A DNA stretch of 64,000 nucleotides from Cervus elaphus (Eukaryota > Chordata > Mammalia > Artiodactyla > Cervidae). Both the position numbers and the translations under genes were made by a program. Numbering within the stretch: the stretch's first letter is position 1; each line of letters starts with the position of its first letter. A model generated the notes under the pieces. It was not told the DNA's origin and searched no databases. It was given only the letters and a program-made list of their open reading frames with translations. Of this stretch, positions 34,932 to 46,603 are shown in pieces. The stretch lies in contig NC_057843.1 of assembly GCF_910594005.1 (NCBI RefSeq), positions 32,089,001 through 32,153,000 of the forward strand, given 5' to 3'.

Positions 34932-37900
34932 AGCAATTTGATTTTTACACCTTCATTATTATAAAATTAACTTCTCTTCTGCAACAATAAAAAAATGAGT
35001 ATTTTTATTTGGGAATATCACAGTTATATTAATAAAATTGTTTTGAAAAGAGATTGAAATATATTTTTAAAAGAAAAGTAGTTGTTTCCCCTGAAAGAGA
35101 AGGTGACTATTTGTATTCTCTGACAGTAGGGGAGGTTACATTATTTCAAAGGTTACATTATACCTCTGCTGAGACTGAAATAAACAAACAGTCAATTCAC
35201 TGAGAATGAGAGCAATAGGAAGGCAGTCTTATCCATTTAAACCAAGCAAATTTATAGAAAGCATTTATCACAAGGTGAACTATAAGGTGCTATTTTAGGA
35301 GTGCATATCATCCAACCAGTCATTGGCATTTACAAACAAACAAAATGAATTAAGATATTAGAATTTTGTATTTTCTTTATAGTTGGTATGCAAGAAATAA
35401 TAAACTTGGTTTTCTATGTGCCCAGATAAAGATTGGCAGGGTGTTGTTAACAAAGCAAAAATTAAATGCATTTATTAATAACACTCCCCTCATGTTCACT
35501 GGTGTAGCCAATAGAAATGCAGAACAATAATATACCTGCCACCTCCAAGTACACATGCAGATATTTATTACTCAAGAGATGCTTTATTTCCCTAACAATG
35601 AGGCATTAAGTACTATTTGAGCCAAATTGTTAAGGAAGCAGATGCCCCTCACTACCACCTCCTTTTTTTTTTTTTTTTTTTTCTGTTTGCTACAGCCTAT
35701 ACTTAACAGGCCATAGGAACCTGGAATCCTTAACCTTGGGATGCTGCCACTAGGGATATTTATGACACCAGTAATTCACTGCTTAACCCCTTTGTTCTAC
35801 TAACACATTATACTTCCATGGTTTCCTTTTAATTCCCTGAAGGAGCTTGAAGCTACTAATTTTAATGAACCATTGATAAGATCAGAAATTATATACAAAC
35901 TCTCATAAGTCATTTCCATCAAACTGATTTTAGAAATTAATTAATAGCCTCAACCCTACTTGTAAAACATACTGGCAAATGCATATGCTAATAGGCTACT
36001 CATTACATCTGTACCAACTGTTGACTTACCAAGGTTCTTTTGGGTTTGCACGCAAGCCAGTTTAATTTAGATGAAACATTTTATTACTTAATTACATAAT
36101 TCAATTAAATCCTGTGCATATCAATAAAATATGACTTAGAAAACAACAAAATTCTGTAAAGCAAGTATCTTTCAACAAAAAATAAATTTAAAAAAATAGT
36201 CATTTCTGAGCAATCATTGAATGGTTTAATATTTTGGATATAGTGACGAAAATTACCAACTTAATGAACATAAGCAAAAATAAAATTTTTCTTCAGCAAC
36301 ATGGTTCAAAATTTTTTTTAAATGCTAAAATCACTTGCTGATAAAGTTATATTTAGAAATAGCTGCATAATACAGAATTAGCTTCCATGTTACCTGCCAA
36401 AAAGTAATTCAGAAAACATTATATATATCACAAAATGTATAAAGAGGGTAAGGAAAGAGCCATTATAACTTCTTGCAACAAGTCAGGTGGAATTTTTGTT
36501 TCCAGGGTTTCATTATAGGAAAATCACATACTTAAAACTAAAAATTGCAAGTAGTACTATATTACCTGCTTAATATGACACTCAAAAATCAGGATGTAGA
36601 GACTTTTGAATATCCCAGATAGTTTTTAAACAAGAATTTTCCTTTCCTATATTTTAAGGAAATAGAATCATACTTTCAAATCCAAATGATGGGAAATTTA
36701 AAGAATGCAACATTTGGCCAGTGATAGTTCATCTTTAATCTAGCCTATGGAACAAGCAGATCTGAGTGCTAAATGCAGAGTTCTTTGAATTCTACTTTGA
36801 AAAACAATGATAGATAATAATACGTGTCTTATGGAATTGTTAAAATTAACATCAAACATAAACATTACAGTATAGCATTCACAAATAGCAAAATTCCAAG
36901 TTCAGATGAGTACTGAATCTTATAGAAATTGCGGCCTGAATTTTTGACACCATCACTCTAAATTCCTAAATTAAAATAAAACTATAAAGAACATGTTTTA
37001 AATATGACAGAATAATTGGAAATTTGACAATGTAAGGGAAATGTTACTAAATGACAATGATTTGTTAGAAAAATGATGTATCATATCACATCATAATTGC
37101 AGTTCACAAAGTAGATATATCTACATATGTAAAGGACAAAATAGGCAAGTTAAAATAGTTTATGCAGCAACTAAGTCATCCCCTGGTAGATTTTTAATAA
37201 CAGTTTTAACAGGCAGTAATGTTATGATCAAAAGAGTAGAACTGCTAAGCTATGGAAATATTACTTTAATAAATTACTGGTTTTATTTTTTAATGAAAAT
37301 TTTAATGTTTTTTAGGATGATGTGTTTATGTTTTTATAATAATTAGCTTCACATATTTTTCAAATTATTATTAATGATACATGTCAACATGATTGATGAT
37401 ATCTACATTATAGGGTTTCATCTCTTCTGATATTTTTTCCAATGTTAAATAATGTCTGTCTAGTTTTTCTACCCGTGGTAACTCTATCTAGCCATTCAAA
37501 CATTAGTGGTGAGTTGATCATCACAGAAAGTTTCCTTTTTTAACTTCTTCAGATCTGCTTTTCCAAAAACCCACTTGAAATCACCACTTAACACCAATGA
37601 CTGACACAAAATTCTACATGTTCAGATTAAAACTCAATTTCTTCTCCCTTCAAGTTTTTGTCTTTTTTGCTTCTTATTTAATTAATGGTATGACTGTCTT
37701 ACCAACAACTCAGACATAAAATACTGAGTCAGAGTAGATACTCCCCCAGTATACCTCTGTTTTTTGCTTATAACTAGCCATGCTGTTCACTTCACTCTTC
37801 TAGCTAAATCCTTCATTACTTGACTTATGAACTACAGTAATAAAGTACTAGACCATTATGTACAGAAAAACAAAAAGCTATGCCCATTTTTCCTTCAAAA

Positions 37901-38059
37901 TTATTTGATGAGCCCTGCTAAATACAAATTACAAAATTCTTTATATGTTATATAAAGCCACTAGAAATTCATCCACATACTAGACTTTCAGTAACATTCC
38001 CTATTCTTTCTCTCATTGCTTACTACTTTCAAAAATACTAATGTAGCTCAATGTCTCTG

Positions 38060-38060
<1 letters not shown>
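34932..38060. other. Repeat-poor AT-rich DNA
   Basis: This is the longest stretch in the window without a retroelement I can name. It contains a T20 run at 35663-35682 and many A/T-rich motifs. No open frame longer than about 60 codons is worth calling. The stretch is a candidate for old unique sequence or conserved noncoding elements, which I cannot test here. Confidence 0.45.

Positions 38061-38061
<1 letters not shown>

Positions 38062-38101
<40 letters not shown>
38062..38101 (+). repeat. (AT)n microsatellite
   Basis: About 18 uninterrupted AT units. Confidence 0.95.
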
Positions 38102-38104
<3 letters not shown>

Positions 38105-38109
38105 CAATT

Positions 38110-38630
38110 TTGCAAAAATATGTCTATCATCTGACATGAAGGCTAGATATCATCTCTTCAGTAAAGCCTTCAAACCTATTGATTGAAAACATTGCATGTT
38201 CCTTCAAATGTCACATTTTCATAATATTATGTAAACTTTAATTTTTAAAATAAAGTTACCCATCACTAAGCAAGAAAATATAGTAGAAAACATTGGGAGT
38301 CACTGGAAATCATAATTTTACAGTTGTTTCTTTTTTAAGTTACCTATTTTATACTGGCAGCAGCATTATATGTCAGTGGAATTTTCCAGGCAAATATAAT
38401 GATGTATTTAGAGGTAAATACAGTAAAAGCCATGAGAGTTACATAGAACATGAGAGAAATTCTAATGTGCATAATACACCTAGAGAGAAACAGGAAGAAG
38501 AAGTAGGAAAGAAAGCAATGTTTATAGATATCTTGACTAAACTTTTTAAACTTTACAAAAGAATAACAAGTTTCAGATTAATAGTAAAATTATTGGATAT
38601 AAGAATAAGGGAAGATCTTGAAAGAAGCAA
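38110..38630. other. AT-rich DNA; possible L2 relic at left
   Basis: The stretch 38130-38240 (CATCTCTTCAGTAAAGCCTT, CCTTCAAATGTCACATTTTC) has phrases like an old L2 element. The plus frame 38293-38709 runs into L1 sequence at its end and shows no host domain. Confidence 0.4.
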
Positions 38631-38634
38631 AACA

Positions 38635-40416
38635 GAAGTCAACAGCACATTTAAAGGATCACACACCATGTTTAAATGGGATTTATCCCTAAGGTGCAAG
38701 AATGGTTAAACATATGCAAATCAATAAATGTGATAAATCTCATTAAGAGAATGAAAGTTAAAAATCATATTACTATTTCAATAGATGCATAAAAAGCATT
38801 TGACAAAATACAACAGTTCAGATACAGAAGGAATATACCTCAACTCGATAAATGTCATATATGGCAAACACACAGTAACATAATACTCCATAGTAAAAGG
38901 TTAAAAGCTTTTCCTCTAAGATGAAGAACAGGACAAAGGTGTCCACTATTACCACTCTTATTCAACACAATATTTATGTGCTATGTTTTAGCTAGAGCAA
39001 AAAAGCAAGATAAAGAAATAAAAGTTATCCAGATAGGAAAGAAAAAATTAAAACTCTTTGCAGATTATATGATCTTATATAGTGAAAATCCTAAAGACTC
39101 AACAACAACAACAAAATGATGCAGATAATCACCAAATTCAGTAATGTTGCAGGATATAAAAATCAACATACAGAAATTTGTGCTATTTCTGCATCTTAAC
39201 AATTAAACATCAGAAAAGAAAAACAACAAGAAAACAACAAAACAACAACAAATTTGACCAAGATAGTGTATATCTGTACCATCTGAAACTACAAGACTTA
39301 AATAAAAGAAAATGAAGAAGACACAAACAAATGGAAAACTATGTTCCTAGATTAGAAGAAATAATATTGCTGAAATGCCCATACTACTCAAAGCCATTTA
39401 CAGATTGAATAATTCTACCAAAATCCCGATGTCATTTTTCACAGAGATAGGAAAAGCAATCCTAAAATGTATATGGGTCCACAAAAGACCCCCAAATAGC
39501 AAAAGAAATCCTGAGGATGAAGTTAAAGCTGATGTTGCACTTCTTAATTTCTAATTCATTACAAAGCCATAGAAATCAAAACACAGTGGCCTAAAAACGA
39601 ACAATAAAATCAATGGAGCAAAATGGAGAGCCCAAATTTTACAAGGGAGCCAAAAATGCTCGATGGGGAAGGTATAGTCTCTTCAAAAATGATATAGGAA
39701 CTAGATTATCACAGGATGAAAATAAAATTGAACCCTTATCTCACACCACTCACAAAAAGTAAAACAAAATGGAATAGACTTACACATAAGACTTGAAGCC
39801 AGAAAACTCCTAGAAGTAGTTTTTTGACATTTGTCTGGGCAACAGTTTTTTGAATATGACACCTAAGCATAAGCAACAAAAGCAAAAATCAGTAAGTAGG
39901 ACCATATCAAATTAAAAAGCACAGCAACAACAATACCCAACAAAATAAAAGGCAAACAAAATGAAACTTCTGTAATGGCAGAAAATATTTGCAAACCTTC
40001 TATCTGATAAGAAGTTAATATTCAAAATACATAAAGAGCTCGTACAACTCAATACCGAAAAGAAAAAGATATATATAATTAAAAACAAAAGAGCAAAGGA
40101 ATCAGGAAAATGCAAATCAAAATACAATGAGATATCACCTCACACCCATTAAGACGGCTATGATCAAAAAAAACAAGATATACATGTTAGTAGTGATGTG
40201 AAGAAAATGGAATCCTTTTTCATTGTTGATGGGGGTATAAATTGGTACAGACACTATGTAAAATATTATGAAAGTTTCTTAAAAAATTAAAAACAAAATT
40301 CCTGTGTGAAATGAAAATAAGACATCATAGAAATACCTGGACTCTCATGATGACTGCAGCATTATTGATAGTAAATATATAGATACAATCTAAGGTTCCT
40401 CTAACAGATGAATTTA
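38635..40416 (+). mobile_element. Ancient L1, left part (RT region and ORF2 C-terminus)
   Basis: An old, heavily mutated L1 in forward orientation. Matching phrases: GGATCACACACCATGTTTAA, ATGCAAATCAATAAATGTGA, GAACAGGACAAAGGTGTCCA (GTRQGCP-like in L1), and AACTCTTTGCAGATTATATG, where the catalytic FADD reads FADY. Reading frames are short. It is split by BovB at 40417. Confidence 0.88.
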
Positions 40417-41284
40417 TTTAACTAATGTGCAGAGTATATCACGAGAAATGGTGGGCTGGAGGAAGCACAAGCTGGAGTCAAGATTGTTGGGAGAAATATC
40501 AATAACCTCAGATATGCAGATGACACCACCCTTACGGCAGAAAGCGAAGAAACTATAGAGCCTCTTGATGAAAGTGAAAGAGGAGACTGAAAAAGTTGGC
40601 TTAAAGATTAACATTCAGAAAACTAAGATCATGGCATCCAGTCTCATCACTTCATGGCAAATACATGGGGAAACAGTGTCAGACTTTATTTTTGGGGGCT
40701 CCAAAATCACTGCAGATGGTGATTGCAGCCATGAAATTAAAAGACGCTTACTCCTTGGAAGGAAAGTTATGACCAACCTAGACAGCATATTAAAAAGCAG
40801 AGACATTACTTTGCCAACAAAGGTCCATCTAGTCAAGGCTATGGTTTTTCCACTGGTCATGTATGGATGTGAAAGTTGGACTATTAAGAAAGCTGAGTAC
40901 CAAAGAATTGATGCTTTTGAACTGTGGTGTTGGAGAAGACTCTTGAGAGTCCCTTGGACTGCAAGGAGATCCAACCAGTCCATCCTAAAGGAGATCAGTC
41001 CTGGGTGTTCATTGGAAGGACTGATGCTGAAGCTGAAACTCCAATACTTTGGCCACCTGATGCGAAGAGCTGACTTATTTGAAAAGACCCTGATGCTGGG
41101 AAAGATTGAGGGCAGGAGGAGAAGGGGATGACAGAGGATGAGATGGTTGGATGGCATCACCAACTCAGTGGACATGGGTTTGGGTGGACTCCAGGAGTTG
41201 GTGATGGACAGGAAGGCCTGGTGTGCTGCGGTCCATGGGGTCGCAAAGAGTCGGACATGACTGAGCGACTGAACTGAACTGAAC
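40417..41284 (+). mobile_element. BovB nested in ancient L1, GAACT-tail class
   Basis: It starts in TTATTTAACTAATGTGCAGA (RT region) and ends GACTGAACTGAACTGAAC. The YADD-type catalytic box can be read just after 40500 (CAGATATGCAGATGACACCA), then a frame change. The plus frame 40565-41131 (188 codons) covers KINIQKTKIMASS, MYGCESWTIKKAE and RRLLRVPWTARRSNQS. It is well preserved compared with the L1 around it. Confidence 0.95.
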
Positions 41285-41695
41285 AATAGATAAAGTAATT
41301 GTGATGCATATGTACATACATGCACACAACAGAATATTATTCAGTCATAAGAAGAAAATCCTACCCTTTTTGACATCATGAATGGACCTTGAGGGCATAA
41401 TTCTGAGTGCAATGTCAGATACAGAAGGACAAATACTGCATATTTGAATACTTAGGTAGGGAATCTAAAAAATGCTGAACCCAGAGAAACAGACTAGAAT
41501 GATGATTCCCCTGGGTTGGCCTTTGGGAGAAATGGGGAGGTGCAAGGTAAAGAGTACAAACTTACAGTTTGAAGACGAGTAAGTTCTAGGGATCTAATGT
41601 ACAGTATTGTGATTATAGATAACAATGTTGTATTATATTCTTGAAAGTTCCTAAGAGAGTATGTCTTAAATGTTTTCATCACAGGAAAACATGTG
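41285..41695 (+). mobile_element. Ancient L1, right part (3' end)
   Basis: Continuation of the L1 after the BovB insertion: GATAAAGTAATTGTG, ACAGAATATTATTCAGTC and GACATCATGAATGGACCTTG. The 3' UTR phrase TTCTAGGGATCTAATGTACA, then TATTCTTGAAAGTTCCTAAG, is typical of old mammalian L1 (L1MA/L1MB type). Confidence 0.85.
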
Positions 41696-41699
41696 ATAA

Positions 41700-43035
41700 T
41701 TATGTGACATGATCGAAGTGTTAGTTAAAAGTAAGTTAGTAATAATTTTATAATATATAACTATCAAATCAACAATTATTTCTGATATATAAAAAAAACT
41801 GGGAAAAACACTAAATGTATAATAAAAGTATGTTGGAAAAATTATATAGCATGCAATTAAACATTGGCACAGGTTACAGGGTTTTGTTCATTCTATTTCA
41901 AATCAAAATTATACTTCATTTTTAAAAAAAGAGTCTTGAAAAATATTTTTCTATTTTATGCAGTAACAGTATATAAAGCTATATATAGAAAAGTTAAATT
42001 AATGATTGTAATCTATTAACCAGAAGTGTCAAAAAAGATAGTGAAACAGTACATATTCAGAACAACACATAACATAAATTGAATTTTTATGTAGTATGGT
42101 AAAAACTATATTTTTCCCCTGTTTAACTGGATAGTGATCTTCATTTTGATTTGGGCACATTCTGGTTATACACTTTCATTTATTCAGTGAATCTGTATAT
42201 GCTTCCACATAAGGTGGAAGGTGGTAGAGGTGTTATTTAGCAATACCTTTTTCTTTCATCAATACTTTATGACTATCCAGAAATATTTTTTAAATTGTAT
42301 CATTTAAAAAGTCCTCATGAGACCTTCTTTTGTGAATTACTCCACTTTTGCTTATTTTTATACCACACAAAAGAGCTAAATCTAACACCGACACAAACTG
42401 TACAGAGGTTGTAACAAACACAGATACAAATAGAAATGACAATTAAGAAACTAGCTTCATTAGATTATTTGAAATAATTTCTACAGTATGAAGAATCATC
42501 AATAATCATAAACAGTCCACTTCTCTATTTCTAATACTTTAATTTTCAGGAAGTAATCCACAGTTCCTCTTTTTTGTGCAATATAGCAATTGTGATACTT
42601 CTTTATACTCTATATTTTGGGATCTCATATTTCTCTCTTCTTCCACCAATCATATATGCACAGAAACATACAGATACAGACATCACATACACACACACAT
42701 ACACACACACACACACACACATATATATACATGTTATACAAAACACACATCTCAATGTTTACACCCAATATATTACAAATATGGTGCATACTCTATATAG
42801 CTTACCCTATAACAGAAAGAATAAATATCTTTTTATATAAAGCAGTAACAGAATTGCTGCTTTATTGGTATTAACATGTACAGAGGCATTAACCTCGATA
42901 GCACCAGAAACTCAAAGATTATTGTTCACTTTCTCTGAAATAATATTTATAACATTTGTGATTATTCCAAATTCATTCTGTCCAATATTTACAGTAGTTG
43001 TATAAAGTTAAGAGCTAGAATGTTAAAGCCAAAAT
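41700..43035. other. AT-rich DNA without recognisable features
   Basis: No gene seen. It contains the CA microsatellite at 42686-42730, which produces spurious His/Thr-rich frames. Confidence 0.5.
42686..42730 (+). repeat. (CA)n microsatellite
   Basis: Two CA tracts broken by a single CAT, followed by a short TA tract. Confidence 0.93.
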
Positions 43036-43039
43036 TATC

Positions 43040-43165
43040 TGGGTTTGAGTATTAGCTTTACCACTTATCTATGTAAACTTAAGCAATTTATTTAATTATT
43101 AATATTTTTTTGCCTCACTTTTCTCATTAATAAAATTAAAACTACTATAACTCCTACACTATTGC
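43040..43165 (+). repeat. MIR SINE relic
   Basis: CTGGGTTTGAGTATTAGCTT, then CCACTTATCTATGTAAACTT and CCTCACTTTTCTCATTAATA, match the MIR order of tRNA-like B box, core and 'cagtttcctcatctgtaaaatg'. Confidence 0.7.
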
Positions 43166-43249
43166 ATAAATTTAGAACACATTATTACATGTTCATCAAA
43201 TGCTCCTTCCTCCTTTTTCTGTGTTCCCTTTTCCTCCATACAACTTACA

Positions 43250-43420
43250 ATTACATCCCAATGAATTTAATTGTATATTTTAAAACTGTCTGCCTCCTGA
43301 CTGAGCAAGTTCCATGAAGACAGACATGTTTGTCTGTTTTATTCATTGCTACAGCCTAGAATAGTGTTTGACTCATAGTAGGAAGTCAAAACTTACTATT
43401 TGTATTGATTAGTTAATCAT
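43250..43420 (+). repeat. Probable L2 3' end
   Basis: AACTGTCTGCCTCCTGACTG, GCAAGTTCCATGAAGACAGA, TTTATTCATTGCTACAGCCT and TTTGACTCATAGTAGGAAGT reproduce the L2 end ('gagctcc...gggcaggg...cattgct.tatccccag...gcctggcacatagtagg') in worn form. Confidence 0.6.
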
Positions 43421-45360
43421 CTTATTGACCTACTAATATTCAAACTTTAGAGTCAGGAAACAGTACCATTTAAGTCTCACCTATATGTGACTGGGGCAAT
43501 TTAAATCTCTTTTCTTGAGTTTCCTAAGAGAAGTTTTCAAACCTTAAAGGTTTATATTGTTGTCTAAAATTGGTATGTAAAAACTACTGGCAAATTTTAT
43601 AGTACAAACTATTGATGTAAACGTTTAATGTCAATGAATAGCTCTCCATATGTCTGAAAACAATAATAATTTTATTGATGGCCAATGTAGTAGATTCTGC
43701 AGTGTACCACATAGATATCTTTCAAATCTTTTAAATGAAGGGCTAATGGCTGCAGCTGTTGAGAGTACTGATGGCAGGAAGCCGACTCACAGGGATTTTG
43801 GGAGATTGCCTCATGCTGGCTCAAAGGCATATTCCTTCCCGGGTTGGTTCACCTCTAATATCCATGTGAGTCAGAAATATAAAGAACTGACCATAAAGGA
43901 CCAAACTCAGGCTAACTCTGAAGAGCTAGTCTTATTCCAAGGATCTCAGAAAGATTAGCAAGACAACTGTTTTCCCAATTATCTCTCCTTCCTCTCCCTT
44001 CAATAGGTGTTGATCCCAAATGTTCTCATTATTAATAATAAACAACCTGCGTATCCCACTCAGTTTTAGAGTCACCTTCCTGGGGAAATTAGCTTATAAC
44101 ACTTGTTTGATAAATCAGGCACTATGATGACATTTTGGAACTAGATCACTCAGCTATTGACTGCCACTGAAGACCCTATCATTGGTGGTAGGTCAGCACA
44201 CACAGTACCTTACATAAAATGACAAACCAACTGTTAAAACTATTGGTATGTTGAATAAGACTAACATACAGATGAAAGGGGGAGCATTAGCTCATGCATT
44301 TAACAGGCATTTAAAAGTTGTGAGAAACAGTAACAATAAAGGCAAAGAATTGGTAGTCTATTACTAAGTTCAGGAAAGTTTGGAAAAAGATTAAAATATA
44401 TTTGAGTGATCAATTCCCAATTATTGTCAAGAACAACTGCAAAAGCTTTAGAAAGCAGCTCATACTCCCTGTAGCTGGAGGGCAGAGAAAGCTGACAAAC
44501 AGTCTCAGGACTTGAATGGTCAGTTTCTATAACCCAAAGGACAATAAGCACCCAACAAAAGTATGTCTGCTATGGCAAATTCAGTCCCTTGGCTGAGAGA
44601 GAATAGACCCAGTCCTTGTGGGATAATACAATTTGTAATGAACCCTCAAAAATGTTTAGCAAAGTTATTCTGAACTATCAGCCTTCAGAATTAATTTATC
44701 TTTCTCTATTACAGCTGGAGCCATACCCCCTTACTTGGAGATGATGCAGAGACTTCATCTCTGTAAGGCAACATGTGCCCTCTTGAGGATATTTTTTCCC
44801 AAAGGGGGACACTTCTGACAGGGTCCACAGTAGGAGACCATTGGATCATAATCTTTAACTGTTTTTTTATATACTTGAGGCTCCCATGCCAAGGGACCAA
44901 CAGGCAAAACCAGGAGTTAGTTTGGTGGCATAGGGAACTGACTATGCTACTGTGAACTAGTGGAACAATGATGTATTACTATATTTTAGCACCTAATTAA
45001 TTTGGGGCCATCTATCAAAAATGACTGGTCCAGTTATGACAATAAAGACAAGAAAAGGATTTCTGGCCAGAGAAGAACATGAAGAGTAGGATTTAGACTC
45101 TGTGGGTCAAGTGATCAGGTAAAACACTAAGGCCAGAAGGTATGCTAAATGAGGCTGAGAGGAATCTGAAATATACAATAATGGTGGGAAGCACTGAAAA
45201 CCATCTGCACTAGAGAGATGGAGATGCTGAGCACTCCTTGAATTTTGCTTCAACTCACCCTCCTGCTCACCCTCAATTCTGCTTCCTTCCACTTCCTGAT
45301 ACAGGTATGGATCCCCAGGGAACTTCTTAATAAATGTGCTGCAGACAAACTCCATCTCAA
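43421..45360. other. Unclassified, GC-richer DNA; possible old LTR or unique sequence
   Basis: This part is less AT-rich than most of the window. The plus frame 43650-43958 (102 codons) and several 60-85 codon frames have no domain I recognise. Near 45330 an AATAAA-like TTAATAAATG followed by ACTCCATCTCAAAGACTC resembles an LTR end, but I cannot name a family or find the paired boundary. Confidence 0.35.
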
Positions 45361-45599
45361 AGACTCATTTTATTTATTTATTTTTTATTTTTGCATTTTT
45401 ATTATTTTATTTATTTTATTTTTAATTTTTTCATTTATTTTTATTAGTTGGAGGCTAATTACTTTACAATATTGTAGTGGTTTTTGCCATACTTTGACAT
45501 GAATCAGCCATGGATTTACATGTGTTCCCCATCCTGATTCCCGCTCCCACCTCCCTCCCCATCCCATCCCTCTGGGTCTTCCCAGTCAGACTCATTTTA
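45361..45599 (-). mobile_element. 5'-truncated L1 3' end with TSD
   Basis: The complement of a young ruminant L1 3' end: a T/TTTA-rich tail, then TTAGTTGGAGGCTAATTACT, and the complement of the G-rich 3' UTR patch ending CTGGGTCTTCCCAGT. It is flanked by AGACTCATTTTA at 45361-45372 and 45588-45599 (12-bp exact duplication), so the insert is 45373-45587. Very close in sequence to the same part of the L1 at 20130. Confidence 0.94.
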
Positions 45600-46198
45600 A
45601 ATCTCTCACTTCTAAGACTCTTTCCAGGGCACCTAACCTATGGCAGTAAGCTTAAACAGAAGCCTTTCTAGTGGTGTTAATAAACAGACTGATCTCAGGA
45701 TCTGTTATTTTCCAGTCAGTTTTTATTGTGTGGCTCTTTGTGCCTCCCTACCTTTTTTATTCATTGCAAACCAATGAGGATTTCTATGGAGAGCCAAATG
45801 TCAAAAGGGTGCTCAACCAATAAACCTTCAGGAATTCTCCTGACTATAAAAGTATCTGATTAAATGAGCTTTATTTTGATGCAATACTTCATTTACTTTA
45901 TCACTGATTACTTCTAAACAAATTGGTATTCTCTACCTGATGTTCTTTGGTTATATTGTATCTGTTCATGTCACCAATTCTTTGACCATTCTGTTTTATT
46001 CATAAAAACTAGTTATTATCTTTATCCACTCCATTTTAATAGATGAGACGAGAAAACTCAGAACAGAAGAGAGAAAGCTGCCTACTTATGTTGGTGTTAA
46101 TCCTCTGTTTTAGTTTTCATCTCCTGTTATTTTCCTATAGGAAAATATTATTCCATGTTATTTTCCTATAGGAATTACTAATTAAAAGAGTATGTCTT
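45600..46198. other. Unannotated DNA
   Basis: No gene seen. A 19-bp direct repeat TGTTATTTTCCTATAGGAA occurs at 46125-46143 and 46156-46174. Confidence 0.5.
46125..46174 (+). repeat. Local 19-bp direct repeat, 31-bp period
   Basis: TGTTATTTTCCTATAGGAA is present twice, exact, with 12 bp between copies. Confidence 0.9.
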
Positions 46199-46199
46199 T

Positions 46200-46505
46200 T
46201 CTCAGACATAGAGAACAGACTTATGGACACAGGGAGAGGGTGAGATATATGGAGAGAATAACATGGACAGTTACATTACCATATGTAAAATAGATGGCCA
46301 ACGGGAATTTGCTGTATGTCTGAGGAAACTCAAACAGGGGCTCTGTAGCAACTTAGAGGGGTGGGATGGGTGGGAAGGGAGATGGGAGGGAGGTTCAACA
46401 GGGAGGGGATAGATGTATACCTATGGCTGATTCATGTTGAGTTTTGACAGAAAACAACAAAATTCTGTAAAGCAGCTATCCTTCAATTAAAAAAATTAAA
46501 AAATA
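46200..46505 (+). mobile_element. Older L1 3' end
   Basis: An L1 3' UTR in forward orientation: GAGAACAGACTTATGGACAC, GGGTGGGAAGGGAGATGGGA, then GTAAAGCAGCTATCCTTCAA and an A-rich end. It has no coding part. Confidence 0.8.
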
Positions 46506-46603
46506 GATTATATATTTTACTATTCTCTATGCGTTGTATACATGCTACACACTAGGTTATGATCTCATCATACATGTCCTCTTTCTGACATGCTATAAAG
46601 ATA

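Noticed and set aside
38293..38709. A 138-codon plus frame as a possible gene
   Set aside because: Its right end is ancient L1 sequence and the left end lacks any domain, splice context or promoter.
40615..41325. A 236-codon minus-strand frame
   Set aside because: Antisense of BovB; the same antisense text recurs at every BovB copy.
42574..42874. His/Thr-rich frames
   Set aside because: They are translations of a CA microsatellite.
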